DNA of 60,119 bases from an uncultured Pseudomonadota bacterium (GTDB lineage: Bacteria > Myxococcota_A > Polyangia > Nannocystales > Nannocystaceae): assembly GCA_913061055.1 (NCBI GenBank), contig CAJXVA010000007.1:1-60119 (forward strand), read 5' to 3'. The notes beneath the pieces were generated by a model, which saw only the letters and a program-made list of their open reading frames with translations, did no database searches and was not told where the DNA came from. A program made the translations under genes and the position numbers. Below are positions 52,544-60,119 of the stretch, piece after piece. Every line of letters begins with the position of its first letter. Position 1 is the first letter of the stretch.

Positions 52544-52608
52544 GGGGTCGCCTCCGCGCCCATCGTCACGGCGTCAGATAGAGGGCGAAGCAATGTAAGC
52601 AGTGTAGT

Positions 52609-52959
52609 GTGTCAAGGCGCAGAAGACTGCTGCTCGCGATGGGCCTGATCCTGGGGCTGGTGACGGTGCGGACGCTCTTCCCTGGTCGGGCATTCGACGC
52701 CGCGGCGTGGCAAGCCGATGCAGACGACCGCGGACCCATGGCCGACCGCCTGGTGGCCCGAGGCTCTCTCGCCGGATTGACCCGGGGACAGGTCGTCAAT
52801 TTGCTCGGCGAACCGCCTGACACCGACTACTTTCGAGACTGGGACTTGGTCTATCACTTGGGCATGGAGCGCGGGCTGTTCAGCATCGACTCGGAGTGGC
52901 TGTTGCTCAGGCTCGGCCCCGACGGCCGCGTCGCCGAGGTTCGGATCAACACGGACTGA
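52609..52959 (+). CDS. BamE/SmpA-like protein
   Basis: 116 aa, GTG start at 52609. An N-terminal membrane anchor (RRLLLAMGLILGLVTVRTLF) is followed by the SmpA/OmlA fold: SLAGLTRGQVVNLLGEPPDT, YFRDWDLVYHLGMERG and a final pair of strands SEWLLLRLGPDGRVAEVRI. BamE-type domains take part in outer-membrane assembly or act as small periplasmic adaptors. There is no lipobox cysteine, so it would be membrane-anchored by the helix rather than lipidated. Confidence 0.75.
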   Translation: MSRRRRLLLAMGLILGLVTVRTLFPGRAFDAAAWQADADDRGPMADRLVARGSLAGLTRGQVVNLLGEPPDTDYFRDWDLVYHLGMERGLFSIDSEWLLLRLGPDGRVAEVRINTD

Positions 52960-52977
52960 ACCCCGAGCGACCGTTCT

Positions 52978-53048
52978 TCCGACAGCATTCAGCTCGCCCC
53001 GACGACGGACCGCCAATACGCGTTCTTGTTCTCGCGGGGTCTACGGTT
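52978..53048 (+). pseudogene. Remnant of HELIH lipoprotein paralogue
   Basis: 71 bp matching 37984-38054 in the HEXXH lipoprotein gene with only scattered differences (GACAGCAT.CAGCTCGCCCCG and TCTTGTTCTCGCGGGGTCT shared). It encodes the region just after the DEGLA glutamate. Similarity ends on both sides. It lies 70 bp before the first attC-like site. Confidence 0.6.
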
Positions 53049-53118
53049 GGTTGCGCTCTTGCCCGTCCACGGTGACGGCCGCGTAGCGGCTGCATGCCGA
53101 AGCCACGGACGTACACCC

Positions 53119-53187
53119 GCGTAACAAGCCGTTGCAGCGGACGGAGCGCGGCAGCTAGGCTGCCACGGAGCGGCCCCTCCGCGAGAC
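53119..53187 (+). repeat. attC-like palindromic site 1
   Basis: GCGTAAC-AAGCCGTTGCAG ... CTGCCACGG ... GCGAGAC over 69 bp. It has the attC arrangement: a 5' core like RYYYAAC, two complementary inner arms (CCGT..CAG and CTG..ACGG), a loop hairpin GGCAGC-TAG-GCTGCC, and a 3' core (GCGAGAC; consensus GTTRRRY, TT altered). The start of the next gene lies 7 bp downstream, as in integron cassettes. Confidence 0.45.
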
Positions 53188-53193
53188 GAATGT

Positions 53194-53574
53194 ATGGACG
53201 ACCGAGCATTCACGAAGCTCATCAAGTACCTGGTGCGGGTGCCGGCACTCCCCGAGCCTATCGGTCGGGGAACGGATGACGACGGGCGCTGGTGGGTGAA
53301 GTTCGAGATCGACATCGACGACGAACTCGCATGGCAGGTCGTCCAAGAACTGGGCTGGGTGATGAACTACCTCTCGTTGGAGGAACGTCTTCCAACAACT
53401 TTCAAGCCGGTCTCACCGGCCCCGTACTTGAACGGTGGCCCACGAGAGTTCCTGAGCTGGGTCGTCGAATGCGAGGATCCGAATTTTCGGCCCGGTACAC
53501 TTGCGGACTGGCTTGAAGGCCGACTCCCACAGCCTGTCGAAGATCGATCGGCTTGGAGACACGGCGATGCATAG
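53194..53574 (+). CDS. Hypothetical protein in possible gene cassette
   Basis: 126 aa (MDDRAFTKLIKYLVRVPALP). Alpha/beta with a WWVKFEIDIDDELAWQVVQE core and LNGGPREFLSWVVECEDP; no signal or membrane segment. Resembles the small immunity-like/hypothetical proteins often carried by gene cassettes; no family assigned. It is flanked by two attC-like palindromes with the start 7 bp after the first and the stop 29 bp before the second, a cassette-like arrangement. Confidence 0.65.
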   Translation: MDDRAFTKLIKYLVRVPALPEPIGRGTDDDGRWWVKFEIDIDDELAWQVVQELGWVMNYLSLEERLPTTFKPVSPAPYLNGGPREFLSWVVECEDPNFRPGTLADWLEGRLPQPVEDRSAWRHGDA

Positions 53575-53602
53575 CGCATGGGTGATAGCTACCGCATGCG
53601 TG

Positions 53603-53669
53603 GCCCAACAAGCCGTCGCAGTCGCGGCTCACGGCAGCGGGCCGCAGCTGAACGGTCCATCGGCGAGAT
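53603..53669 (+). repeat. attC-like palindromic site 2
   Basis: GCCCAAC-AAGCCGTCGCAG ... CTGAACGG ... GCGAGAT, 67 bp. Same layout as site 1. GCCCAAC fits RYYYAAC exactly, and inner arms CCGT..CAG and CTG.ACGG pair. The 3' core reads GCGAGAT where the consensus GTTRRRY would be expected. Confidence 0.45.
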
Positions 53670-53740
53670 GAGCAGGCGAAACCCAAGCGGGTGTCCAGAG
53701 CATTGATTGTGGGCGGTTTGCCTCGTGCGCGGTATGGACG

Positions 53741-54802
53741 ATGACGCCAAGCGAGACGGCCCCACCAGAGGCGACGCCCCCCATGTCTGCGCCCGAGTCG
53801 TCGCCGGACACCGCTGCTCCTGGTGACGAGGTCGGGTCAGCCGATCCCCCTGTGCCGGACGAGTTGGCCCCCAAGCGGTCTGGAATCCCTGGCGCGCTTG
53901 ATCCCGCCGGGCTGATGCTCACCCTGCTGCTTGTGCCCCGCCGTTTGAGAAAGTCGGCGTCGCGAGACACGATTCTGGACAGGGCGAGCGATTTCCCGGA
54001 ACTGCGCCTCCTGGAACGGGCCGGCGCGTTCGATCTCCTTGCGGACCTCAATCACATCGTGATCGGCACTTCGGTCGAGGGCGATGCGAGGCAGACGTTC
54101 GCGGCGTTCGACTACACGATGAGCCGTGCGGACCTCCGGTCGCGCCTGGGCGTCGTTGCGGAATCGAGTGGGCAGCGGATCGAATGGCAAGAGACCTCTG
54201 GCGCATTCGTCGGGAGTCTCGTCCCACTGGACGGTTCGACGGACGCCGACCCAAGACAGTTCGTGGTCCGTCCGGGGAAGAAAGTCGTCGTCTACGCGCA
54301 CCCCGAGTACGTCACGCATCTGGTCGGAGACGACGCGGTCGCGGCCGACACGACGATCGGCTACATCAGGGCGTCGATGGAGCTGCGGCGCCTTGCAAAG
54401 GCGGCACCGAAAGCGTCGATGCGGTTCGTCGCCGACGGCATGTCGGGCGCGCCTGTGAACATGCCGCCTGATCCCCCTGTGGCCGCTCCGAAAAAGCTCG
54501 AGCTTGCCTTCCAGCTTCGCAAGGAAGCCAGCGGGGACGCGAGCCTCCGGATGCAGTTCGATGGTGCCGAGTCGGCGAAGTCGTTCGAGCGATTCTGGAA
54601 GAAGGTGCTCCCGCGCCAGATCGAGGAGAACCCGACGCTGCGGCTGACCCTCGGGGTCATCGTCGACGGTGCGTCCATCAAGCGGGCCGGCAACGCCGTG
54701 ACTGTCCGGGTGCACTTGGCAAAGGACCGCGCCGATTTGGTGCTGATAACCCTAGGGTCGATGCTCATCAAACTGCGCCGCCCAAGACCGTCGGCGCGGT
54801 AG
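53741..54802 (+). CDS. Hypothetical protein with Pro/Ser/Ala-rich N-terminus
   Basis: 353 aa from ATG 53741. The first ~45 residues are low complexity (PSETAPPEATPPMSAPESSP). After that, hydrophobic LDPAGLMLTLLLVPRR, then an alpha/beta region (FDLLADLNHIVIGTSVEGDA, FVVRPGKKVVVYAHPEYVTH) and a C-terminal segment (FQLRKEASGDASLRMQFDGA ... RLTLGVIVDGASIKRAGNAV). No family recognised; a membrane or cytoplasmic location cannot be settled. 70 bp downstream of attC-like site 2. Confidence 0.62.
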   Translation: MTPSETAPPEATPPMSAPESSPDTAAPGDEVGSADPPVPDELAPKRSGIPGALDPAGLMLTLLLVPRRLRKSASRDTILDRASDFPELRLLERAGAFDLLADLNHIVIGTSVEGDARQTFAAFDYTMSRADLRSRLGVVAESSGQRIEWQETSGAFVGSLVPLDGSTDADPRQFVVRPGKKVVVYAHPEYVTHLVGDDAVAADTTIGYIRASMELRRLAKAAPKASMRFVADGMSGAPVNMPPDPPVAAPKKLELAFQLRKEASGDASLRMQFDGAESAKSFERFWKKVLPRQIEENPTLRLTLGVIVDGASIKRAGNAVTVRVHLAKDRADLVLITLGSMLIKLRRPRPSAR

Positions 54803-54996
54803 CGGGAAGACTCTTCGTCGCGGTCGCGGCGTTGGGCGTTCGGCCCTGACCGAGTTCGCGTTGGTTCGCACCGGAGCCAGCCGGGGTCGTGCTCGCGAGC
54901 GTCCCAAAGCTCCTCGGGCCTCCGATGCGCAGGAATTGCCGACAACGGCGTCCGGGAAACAGCGACCGAACGCTGATGCTACCGAGAGGCGAAGAC

Positions 54997-56025
54997 ATGC
55001 GGCAATACAAGGGACTCGACCCCTGGAGTGTCACAATCGATGACTTCCCGCCCTCCGACAACGCCACAGCGCAGCTCCGGGCGGCAATATGCTGGGCGGT
55101 TCTGGCTCCTTCAGGCCACAACACCCAGCCTTGGCTGTTTCGAGTTGCCGACGACGTGGCGGAGGTGAGGGCTGACCGGACGAAGGCTCTCCCAGTCGTC
55201 GATCCTGACGATCGCGAGATGATGATGAGTTGCGCGGCAGCGGTCACGAACGTCGAACTGGCCATGGCTCGGTTCGGCCGTCCGGTTGAGGTCGAGTGGT
55301 TCCCCGATCCCAGCGACGCCGACCTCGTCGCCGCGGTCCGAGCAGCCGGTGACGCGGCCCCCCCTCCCTCGGACACAGCGATGTTCGACGCGATCACTGT
55401 GCGGCAGACGAATCGCTCTCCGTTTCGCCCTGAGGCGGTCCCAGTCGAAGCGCTCGAAGTACTTTCGGCCATCGCCGCCGCGCGTGGCGTATCTCTGACG
55501 GTTGCTGTCGACGAGCAGAAAGGACCGATCGCCGATCTCATCGCCGAGGGTGACCGCGTACAGATGGCCGACAAGTCGTTTCGTCGAGAACTCGCGGCCT
55601 GGGTGCATCAGAACCGGACCCACCATCTCGATGGCATCAGAGGGTATGCATTCAACTACGGCGATCTCGCGTCGCATGTGGGCCCGCACCTCATCCGCTC
55701 CTTCGACATGGGGAAGAGCCAGGCGGCGCGGGACCGACAGCTCGCAACGGAGTCACCGGCACTGCTCGTCATTGGGACTCCGGGCGACACAGCCATGGAC
55801 TGGGTGAACTCGGGCCAGGCGCTGCAACGAATCCTGCTTCGGATGACCGCCGACGGGATGGCGGCATCGTTCTTGAACCAGCCCATCGAAGTTCCAACGC
55901 TGCGCGAGCAGTTGGCTCTCCTGCTCAACGACGGCTCGGTGCCACAACTTCTTCTGCGTGCTGGCTACCCGACTGCGCGACAGCCCCACACGCCCCGAAT
56001 CAAAGCGAGCGAACGCTTGCTCTGA
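54997..56025 (+). CDS. Acg-like nitroreductase family protein
   Basis: 342 aa from ATG 54997 (MRQYKGLDPWSVTIDDFPP), which has a better ribosome-binding site (GAGGCGAAG) than the earlier ATG 54976. The nitroreductase fold is split in Acg style: ATAQLRAAICWAVLAPSGHN TQPW at the N-terminus, ITVRQTNRSPFRPE in the middle, and a C-terminal LRMTADGMAASFLNQPIEVP with LLRAGYPTARQ. Acg-type enzymes bind FMN and are linked to dormancy or redox stress in mycobacteria. Here the context gives no further clue. Convergent with the SRPBCC gene. Confidence 0.85.
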   Translation: MRQYKGLDPWSVTIDDFPPSDNATAQLRAAICWAVLAPSGHNTQPWLFRVADDVAEVRADRTKALPVVDPDDREMMMSCAAAVTNVELAMARFGRPVEVEWFPDPSDADLVAAVRAAGDAAPPPSDTAMFDAITVRQTNRSPFRPEAVPVEALEVLSAIAAARGVSLTVAVDEQKGPIADLIAEGDRVQMADKSFRRELAAWVHQNRTHHLDGIRGYAFNYGDLASHVGPHLIRSFDMGKSQAARDRQLATESPALLVIGTPGDTAMDWVNSGQALQRILLRMTADGMAASFLNQPIEVPTLREQLALLLNDGSVPQLLLRAGYPTARQPHTPRIKASERLL

Positions 56026-56121
56026 TTCACCGTGCCTGACCCAACGCGCAGGAGCGTCCAAGGGGCGGGTCTGACTTGCTGCTCGCAGGTCTACCTCGGG
56101 CAAGGGGACCGGGCGCTCGAG

Positions 56122-57639
56122 TCAGCCGGCCGGTGCGAGTCGAGACGCAATCGCATCGAGCTGACGCTGCAACGTACGCTCCATCCGCGCCTGGCCCCAC
56201 CGGCCCACCATGCCGCCACCCACGCTCATGTTCATGCGGAAGATCGCGACCCATTCCACCCGCGTGCCCTCATCGGTGGGGGTCAGCACGACGTGCCCGT
56301 GTTCGTGGTCGATCGGTGCGCTTGATTCTCGAATCCGATACTCAAAGCGGTGCGGTGGCTCCCAGCCCGTGATCTCCTCGGTGTAGCGGTTGCCCTCGAC
56401 CACCACCTCCCGGCGGTGGCCGGTCCCCTCCGGTACCGGTTGGCCCGACGCCAGAATCTCGACCGCCGACACCCCGGGCAGCGCGGCGATTTGCTCCGGG
56501 CAGGTGAGCGCTGCAAACACCGTTTGCGGGGGCGCGGGCAACTCCCGAACGACGTGGACCGTGCGGGGCCTAGCGCCCCAGCGGGCCTTCGGCGTGCGCT
56601 CCCACGAACCGCGCGCCGTCACGCCGTCGCCATCGAGCCGCATCTCGCAGCAAAACCGATACGTCCGGACCCATGACCGAAAGCTCGGGGGGAAGAGCCC
56701 GATGATCAACGTGTCCGACAGCGAGTCCGGCCACCAGCTGTGCTCCGCCTGCATCAGCAGGGTCACCCCGTCATCGCTGCGCCGGATCCGGAGTTCGCCA
56801 CGAACCGCGTGTTCGGTGACCTCGGTGCCGAATGCGAACGCTCCGACGAACTCCTCACCGTCATCCAGTCTGCGAACGTCTGGGCACGGAGGATCAAAGC
56901 GCAACGCGATCGTGTGCCGGCCGTCGGTTCGGGTGAGCTCCACCAACGCGAGTCCACCGTCATGCGCGGCCAGCCGCCAACGCGCCGGGCCGCGCTGCAC
57001 GACACCGGCGGCATCGGCCTCGATCCGGGCCAGCGACCCCTCGGACTCCGGATTGATCTGCGCGATGAGGGGGCGCGGGGCAACCCTTGCCACGAAGACA
57101 CGCCGGCCCTTGGCGGGCATCGGAATCTTGCTCACCGTGATGTCACGGCCCGCGAGGGTCACCGTGCAGGTCGCCTGCTGGGCCACCAAGCGCAACTCAT
57201 GCAAGAAGTAGAAGGGGAAGAACCGGGGCGCCGCCATCGAGGCGCCGACCGGAGCGAGGATCTGCATCGGCGGCACCCTGGGATCGGACTCGGAGAGCTC
57301 CCAGCGAATCTCTCGGCCCTTTCGGTCTTCGAATCGGACGGCGAGACGAATCGGGCCGTCCAGGTCCGAGAGCGACCACTGCAAGTCCGGCGCCTCGCGC
57401 CAGTCACCGAGCCCCTCGCCGATGTCGACGCTCTGTCGATCGATGCACAGGCCGGGCGTCCGGATGACGTCGACCTTGCCGTCGACCCGGTAGATCAGCA
57501 CGACCACGCCGACACCATGGACCGCGTCATCGAAGTGCTGAAACTCGAGACTCGCGTACTCATCGTGTTCGATATCGACGAGCGCCAGCAGTTGCATGGG
57601 ATCGATGCGCAGCTCAAACGGGCAGACGTAGTCCATCAA
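56122..57639 (-). CDS. Large protein with C-terminal SRPBCC domain
   Basis: 505 aa. The N-terminal ~330 residues are an acidic beta-rich region with repeated strands (VVVLIYRVDGKVDVIRTPGL; LAQINPESEGSL type segments) and no signal peptide. The C-terminal ~140 residues are an SRPBCC/START-like domain: TVHVVRELPAPPQTVFAALT, then SAVEILASGQPVPEGTG, then HVVLTPTDEGTRVEWVAIFR and a terminal long helix (RTLQRQLDAIASRLAPAG). Such domains bind hydrophobic ligands. Start at 57639 or the next ATG (57636). Divergent from the carboxylesterase gene. Confidence 0.75.
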   Translation of the reverse strand: MMDYVCPFELRIDPMQLLALVDIEHDEYASLEFQHFDDAVHGVGVVVLIYRVDGKVDVIRTPGLCIDRQSVDIGEGLGDWREAPDLQWSLSDLDGPIRLAVRFEDRKGREIRWELSESDPRVPPMQILAPVGASMAAPRFFPFYFLHELRLVAQQATCTVTLAGRDITVSKIPMPAKGRRVFVARVAPRPLIAQINPESEGSLARIEADAAGVVQRGPARWRLAAHDGGLALVELTRTDGRHTIALRFDPPCPDVRRLDDGEEFVGAFAFGTEVTEHAVRGELRIRRSDDGVTLLMQAEHSWWPDSLSDTLIIGLFPPSFRSWVRTYRFCCEMRLDGDGVTARGSWERTPKARWGARPRTVHVVRELPAPPQTVFAALTCPEQIAALPGVSAVEILASGQPVPEGTGHRREVVVEGNRYTEEITGWEPPHRFEYRIRESSAPIDHEHGHVVLTPTDEGTRVEWVAIFRMNMSVGGGMVGRWGQARMERTLQRQLDAIASRLAPAG

Positions 57640-57773
57640 CAGCTTCGCTGTGCGGGGGCAAGTCGGGAGGGCTTGCGCACGTCTTGCGCAATGCGGCCGC
57701 CGGAACGGACTCGCGCGCAGGAGTTGCCGGGCGGTATTCGCGGCCCTGCGCCACCTCTTGGGGGAACGACGCG

Positions 57774-59417
57774 ATGACCCTGTTCCGCAAGAAATCGAAG
57801 CGTGCGGTACCCGATCCTGCGACCGCGCGAACCATCGCCCAGGGCGACGTCCTCGGCCTCGTCGCGGAGAACGGAGCCAAGATCTGGCGTGGGCTCCCCT
57901 ACGCCGCCTCCACCGCAGGCGACAACCGTTGGCGCCCTCCCCAACCCGCGCCCCGGTGGGAGGGTGTTCGCGAGGCCGTTCGCTTCGCCGAGCGCTGCGC
58001 CCAACTCACCAATGAGTTCGATGCCAAAGAGGGGCTCAAACCGGGGCTCGTCATCGGATCGGAGGACTGCCTCGCCCTGGATGTCTACGCGCCCAGTGGC
58101 ACCCACGAGTCGCTGCCCGTCATGGTCTGGATTCACGGAGGCGGGAACGTATGGGGATGCTCGAGCAAGTACGACGCCTCCCGGCTTGCCCAAAACGAGA
58201 AGGTCATCGTCATCGCCGTCCAGTACCGCGTCGGTCCGCTTGGCTGGTTCGCACATCCGGCGCTGAGGGCCGATGCGCCAACGCCACAGGACGCCTGCGC
58301 CTGCTTCGCGATCTTGGACCTCATCGCAGCGCTGCGATGGGTGCGGACGAATGTCGCGGCGTTCGGCGGAGACCCGGACTGCGTCACGATCTTTGGCGAG
58401 AGCGCTGGAGGCCACAACGTCGTCGCTCTGCTTGCGTCGCCCCTGGCCAAGGGTCTGTTCCACCGCGCCATCGTGCAGTCCGGCGCGTTTGAAAGCACCG
58501 GCCTCGCCGAGGCCGAGGGAGAAACCGGCGCCCTGCTGAACCCCAGCCGCACGATCGCCGACAAGCTGGGCGCGCACTCGGCCGAGGCCCTGCGCGCGCT
58601 GTCGGTCGACACGCTGTTGGGGGCCTACACCCGGGGTCCGGGGTTCGTGGATGTGCCGCGCGTCATCGAGGACGGCGTCGTGCTTCCCTCCGGTCCGATT
58701 CGCGACGCCTTTCGATCGACGTCGACGTTCAACCCGGTGCCCACCATCCTGGGCACCAACCACGACGAGATGAAGCTCTTCTATCTTCGCGACAAGCGAG
58801 TCACCACGAAACGACTCGGCGCCTTCGTGGTCGCGAAGGATCAACCGGCCTACGACGCACTCACCGGTCATCTGACCCGGCTGTGGCGGATTCGGGCGGT
58901 GAGCGAGCCGGCCGCGATGATGAGGGCTGCTGGCCACGACTCCGTCCACGCCTACCGCTTTGACTGGGACGATGGCGGCCGGGTGCTGTTTACGGATCTC
59001 CACAAGCTACTGGGGGCAGCCCACGGGTTCGAGCTTCCATTCGTCTTCAATCGTTTCGAGCACCTCGGCGATGCGGACCGTTTCCTCTTCCAGAAGCGCA
59101 CCGCCGCCGATCGCGAGCGCCTCAGCCGTGCGTTGGGTGCGTACTGGGCTTCCTTCGCCCGCAGCGGCGTGCCGTCATGCCATGGCGAGCCGGCTTGGCC
59201 CGCGTACGGCGACTCACCTGGGGCGTTCCTGTCCTTCGACAGCGACAGCGACGGCGGCATCGAAGTGCGATCCGGCGATGACACCCTCGCGGCACTGATC
59301 GCCGATCTGAACTCTGAGACCCGAATCGACCGTTGTGTCGTCGTCGAAGAACTGAACCGCTGGATGTTCGGCCGGCCGGTCCACAGCCAAGTCCTCGAGG
59401 CGACGGGTTGTCGTTGA
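57774..59417 (+). CDS. Type B carboxylesterase
   Basis: 547 aa from ATG 57774 (MTLFRKKSKRAVPDPATART); the frame is open back to 57684 but carries no coding character. Alpha/beta hydrolase of the carboxylesterase/lipase family: oxyanion hole MVWIHGGGNVWG, SEDCLALDVYAP, the nucleophile elbow GESAGG with Ser210, later GTNHDEMKLFY region and AHGFELPFVF near the His. Length and motif order fit cholinesterase-like family members. No signal peptide. Substrate unknown. Confidence 0.92.
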   Translation: MTLFRKKSKRAVPDPATARTIAQGDVLGLVAENGAKIWRGLPYAASTAGDNRWRPPQPAPRWEGVREAVRFAERCAQLTNEFDAKEGLKPGLVIGSEDCLALDVYAPSGTHESLPVMVWIHGGGNVWGCSSKYDASRLAQNEKVIVIAVQYRVGPLGWFAHPALRADAPTPQDACACFAILDLIAALRWVRTNVAAFGGDPDCVTIFGESAGGHNVVALLASPLAKGLFHRAIVQSGAFESTGLAEAEGETGALLNPSRTIADKLGAHSAEALRALSVDTLLGAYTRGPGFVDVPRVIEDGVVLPSGPIRDAFRSTSTFNPVPTILGTNHDEMKLFYLRDKRVTTKRLGAFVVAKDQPAYDALTGHLTRLWRIRAVSEPAAMMRAAGHDSVHAYRFDWDDGGRVLFTDLHKLLGAAHGFELPFVFNRFEHLGDADRFLFQKRTAADRERLSRALGAYWASFARSGVPSCHGEPAWPAYGDSPGAFLSFDSDSDGGIEVRSGDDTLAALIADLNSETRIDRCVVVEELNRWMFGRPVHSQVLEATGCR

Positions 59418-59489
59418 CGGAGGCGATCATGAAGGCGGCGGGAAACCATCGCGCAGCTGCGCAGGAGCGCCGCCCGCCAACAACCACCC

Positions 59490-60092
59490 TCACCAGGCCC
59501 AAAGCCGGAGGCCGATGATCCCGTTGGCACCAAGCCACAGGGTCATTCCAACCGCCGCTGTCGAAGCGAGACTCGGCACCACGCGCGACCACAACGGTGT
59601 CCGGCGCACCGCCGTACTCGCTCGAAGCGCCGCCCACAATCCCGCCACCGACGACAACGCGAACGCAATCGTCGCGACAAACAGCGCAACTGTAGCCGGG
59701 TCGACGATGCCCAACGCGTCTCGTGCCGCCGCCGCCTGCAACAACATCGGCATCGCAACGAAGCACACCCCAGCCACCGCGGGCCAAACCACCACTCCAG
59801 CCTCCGTCCACCGCCGGCGCCGGCGCCGGCGTCGGACAGCGGTCCACAAGATCCAACCGATACACCACACCGGAGCCACCTGCAGCAGCAACGACGCAGC
59901 GGCAAGCACCCGAACACGCCACTGCGCCAGCAACCAAGATCCCTCTTCAGCATAGGCCCCACCCGCGACCATCACGCTCCCGCCATCCGCATCCGTGCCG
60001 AATCGGATCGACGAGCCCCCCTGCCCCGCGAGCTTGTACGCGCCATCCCCCGCAGGCACGATCTGCGCGCCCCCTCCCACAAGGCCCTCCAG
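59490..60092 (-). CDS. Integral membrane protein, 5' truncated by contig end
   Basis: 201 codons from the first genomic codon at 60092. N-terminal ~45 residues are a soluble, Gly-rich beta segment (AGDGAYKLAGQGGSSIRFGT). At least four membrane helices follow (VRVLAAASLLLQVAPVWCIG, VVWPAVAGVCFVAMPMLLQA, ATVALFVATIAFALSSVAGL, ASTAAVGMTLWLGANGII). A run of arginines (RRRRRRRR) between helices is encoded by tandem GCCGGC-type repeats near 59815-59833. The layout resembles beta-lactamase-family serine hydrolases with C-terminal membrane helices, but the catalytic part is missing. Confidence 0.7.
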   Translation of the reverse strand: MEGLVGGGAQIVPAGDGAYKLAGQGGSSIRFGTDADGGSVMVAGGAYAEEGSWLLAQWRVRVLAAASLLLQVAPVWCIGWILWTAVRRRRRRRRWTEAGVVVWPAVAGVCFVAMPMLLQAAAARDALGIVDPATVALFVATIAFALSSVAGLWAALRASTAVRRTPLWSRVVPSLASTAAVGMTLWLGANGIIGLRLWAW

Positions 60093-60119
60093 CTGTCTCT
60101 TATACACATCTCCGAGCCC
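60093..60119 (-). other. Illumina Nextera adapter (not genomic)
   Basis: The 27 bases are the reverse complement of the Nextera read-2 adapter start: CTGTCTCTTATACACATCT, then CCGAGCCC. The contig ends inside the adapter. Confidence 0.98.

Noticed and set aside
1-60119. CRISPR array, tRNA or rRNA genes
   Set aside because: No regularly spaced identical short repeats, no cloverleaf-like or rRNA-like stretches were seen on either strand.

Overview
This window is 60 kb of GC-rich bacterial DNA. It looks like an assembled contig from a Myxococcota genome, most likely Nannocystaceae (Nannocystis/Plesiocystis/Enhygromyxa type). The evidence is gene content: many lipoproteins whose lipobox is followed by Ser/Thr/Gly/Asp-rich linkers, a Ser/Thr kinase joined to TPR-like helices, the DUF1592/DUF1552 secreted pair, FG-GAP lipoproteins, a TIGR04222 protein, M16 peptidase pairs and retron-like RT machinery. 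No rRNA, tRNA, CRISPR array or complete IS was found. Both ends carry Illumina Nextera adapter sequence, so genuine genome sequence is only about 48-60092, and both terminal genes are truncated there.

Layout. 48-12.3 kb: kinase C-terminus, three surface/lipoproteins, a DUF3604 protein, an AraC-VOC pair, a DUF2867 protein and the DUF1592-DUF1552 operon. 12.3-23.2 kb: a truncated Rpn nuclease, a VWA lipoprotein, an inactive/active M16 peptidase pair, a TPR protein, an M19-like lipoprotein, a SEC-C protein and a HEAT-repeat protein. 23.2-28.6 kb: a decayed stretch with repeat copies and gene remnants around a small matrixin, a nucleotidyltransferase-like gene pair, a full-length Rpn nuclease and a TIGR04222 protein. 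28.7-34.2 kb: an accessory island of distinct base and codon use. It starts with a dead tyrosine integrase and contains a structured non-coding segment, a small ORF, an XRE regulator, a retron-type reverse transcriptase (frameshifted at an AG run) and two unknown translationally close partners. 34.4-44.1 kb: two copies of an FG-GAP lipoprotein gene sharing a 969-bp identical block around a ParDE-like toxin-antitoxin pair, a DUF7668-like gene and a HEXXH lipoprotein, then small lipoproteins and remnants. 44.1-52.5 kb: a five-gene leftward operon encoding a 111-aa protein, a 451-aa Ig-like/acidic protein, a 1310-aa HEXXH metalloprotease and two tandemly duplicated lipoproteins. 52.6-60.1 kb: a BamE-like protein, a small gene flanked by two attC-like palindromes, a nitroreductase, an SRPBCC protein, a carboxylesterase and a truncated membrane protein.

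The strongest candidate for an undescribed system is the RT operon (29.6-32.4 kb). Its RT keeps the retron motif order, but the NAxxH, YxDD and VTG signatures are all altered. It sits behind an XRE gene with GTGA overlap and is followed by two unrecognised genes. Second is the metalloprotease-lipoprotein operon, which has the layout of an effector with duplicated candidate immunity lipoproteins and a displaced effector 3' end. Third is the possible integron-like cassette at 53.1-53.7 kb. A theme throughout is local duplication and decay: remnants of at least five resident genes (Rpn, M16, DUF7668-like, HEXXH lipoprotein, FG-GAP) lie elsewhere in the window.
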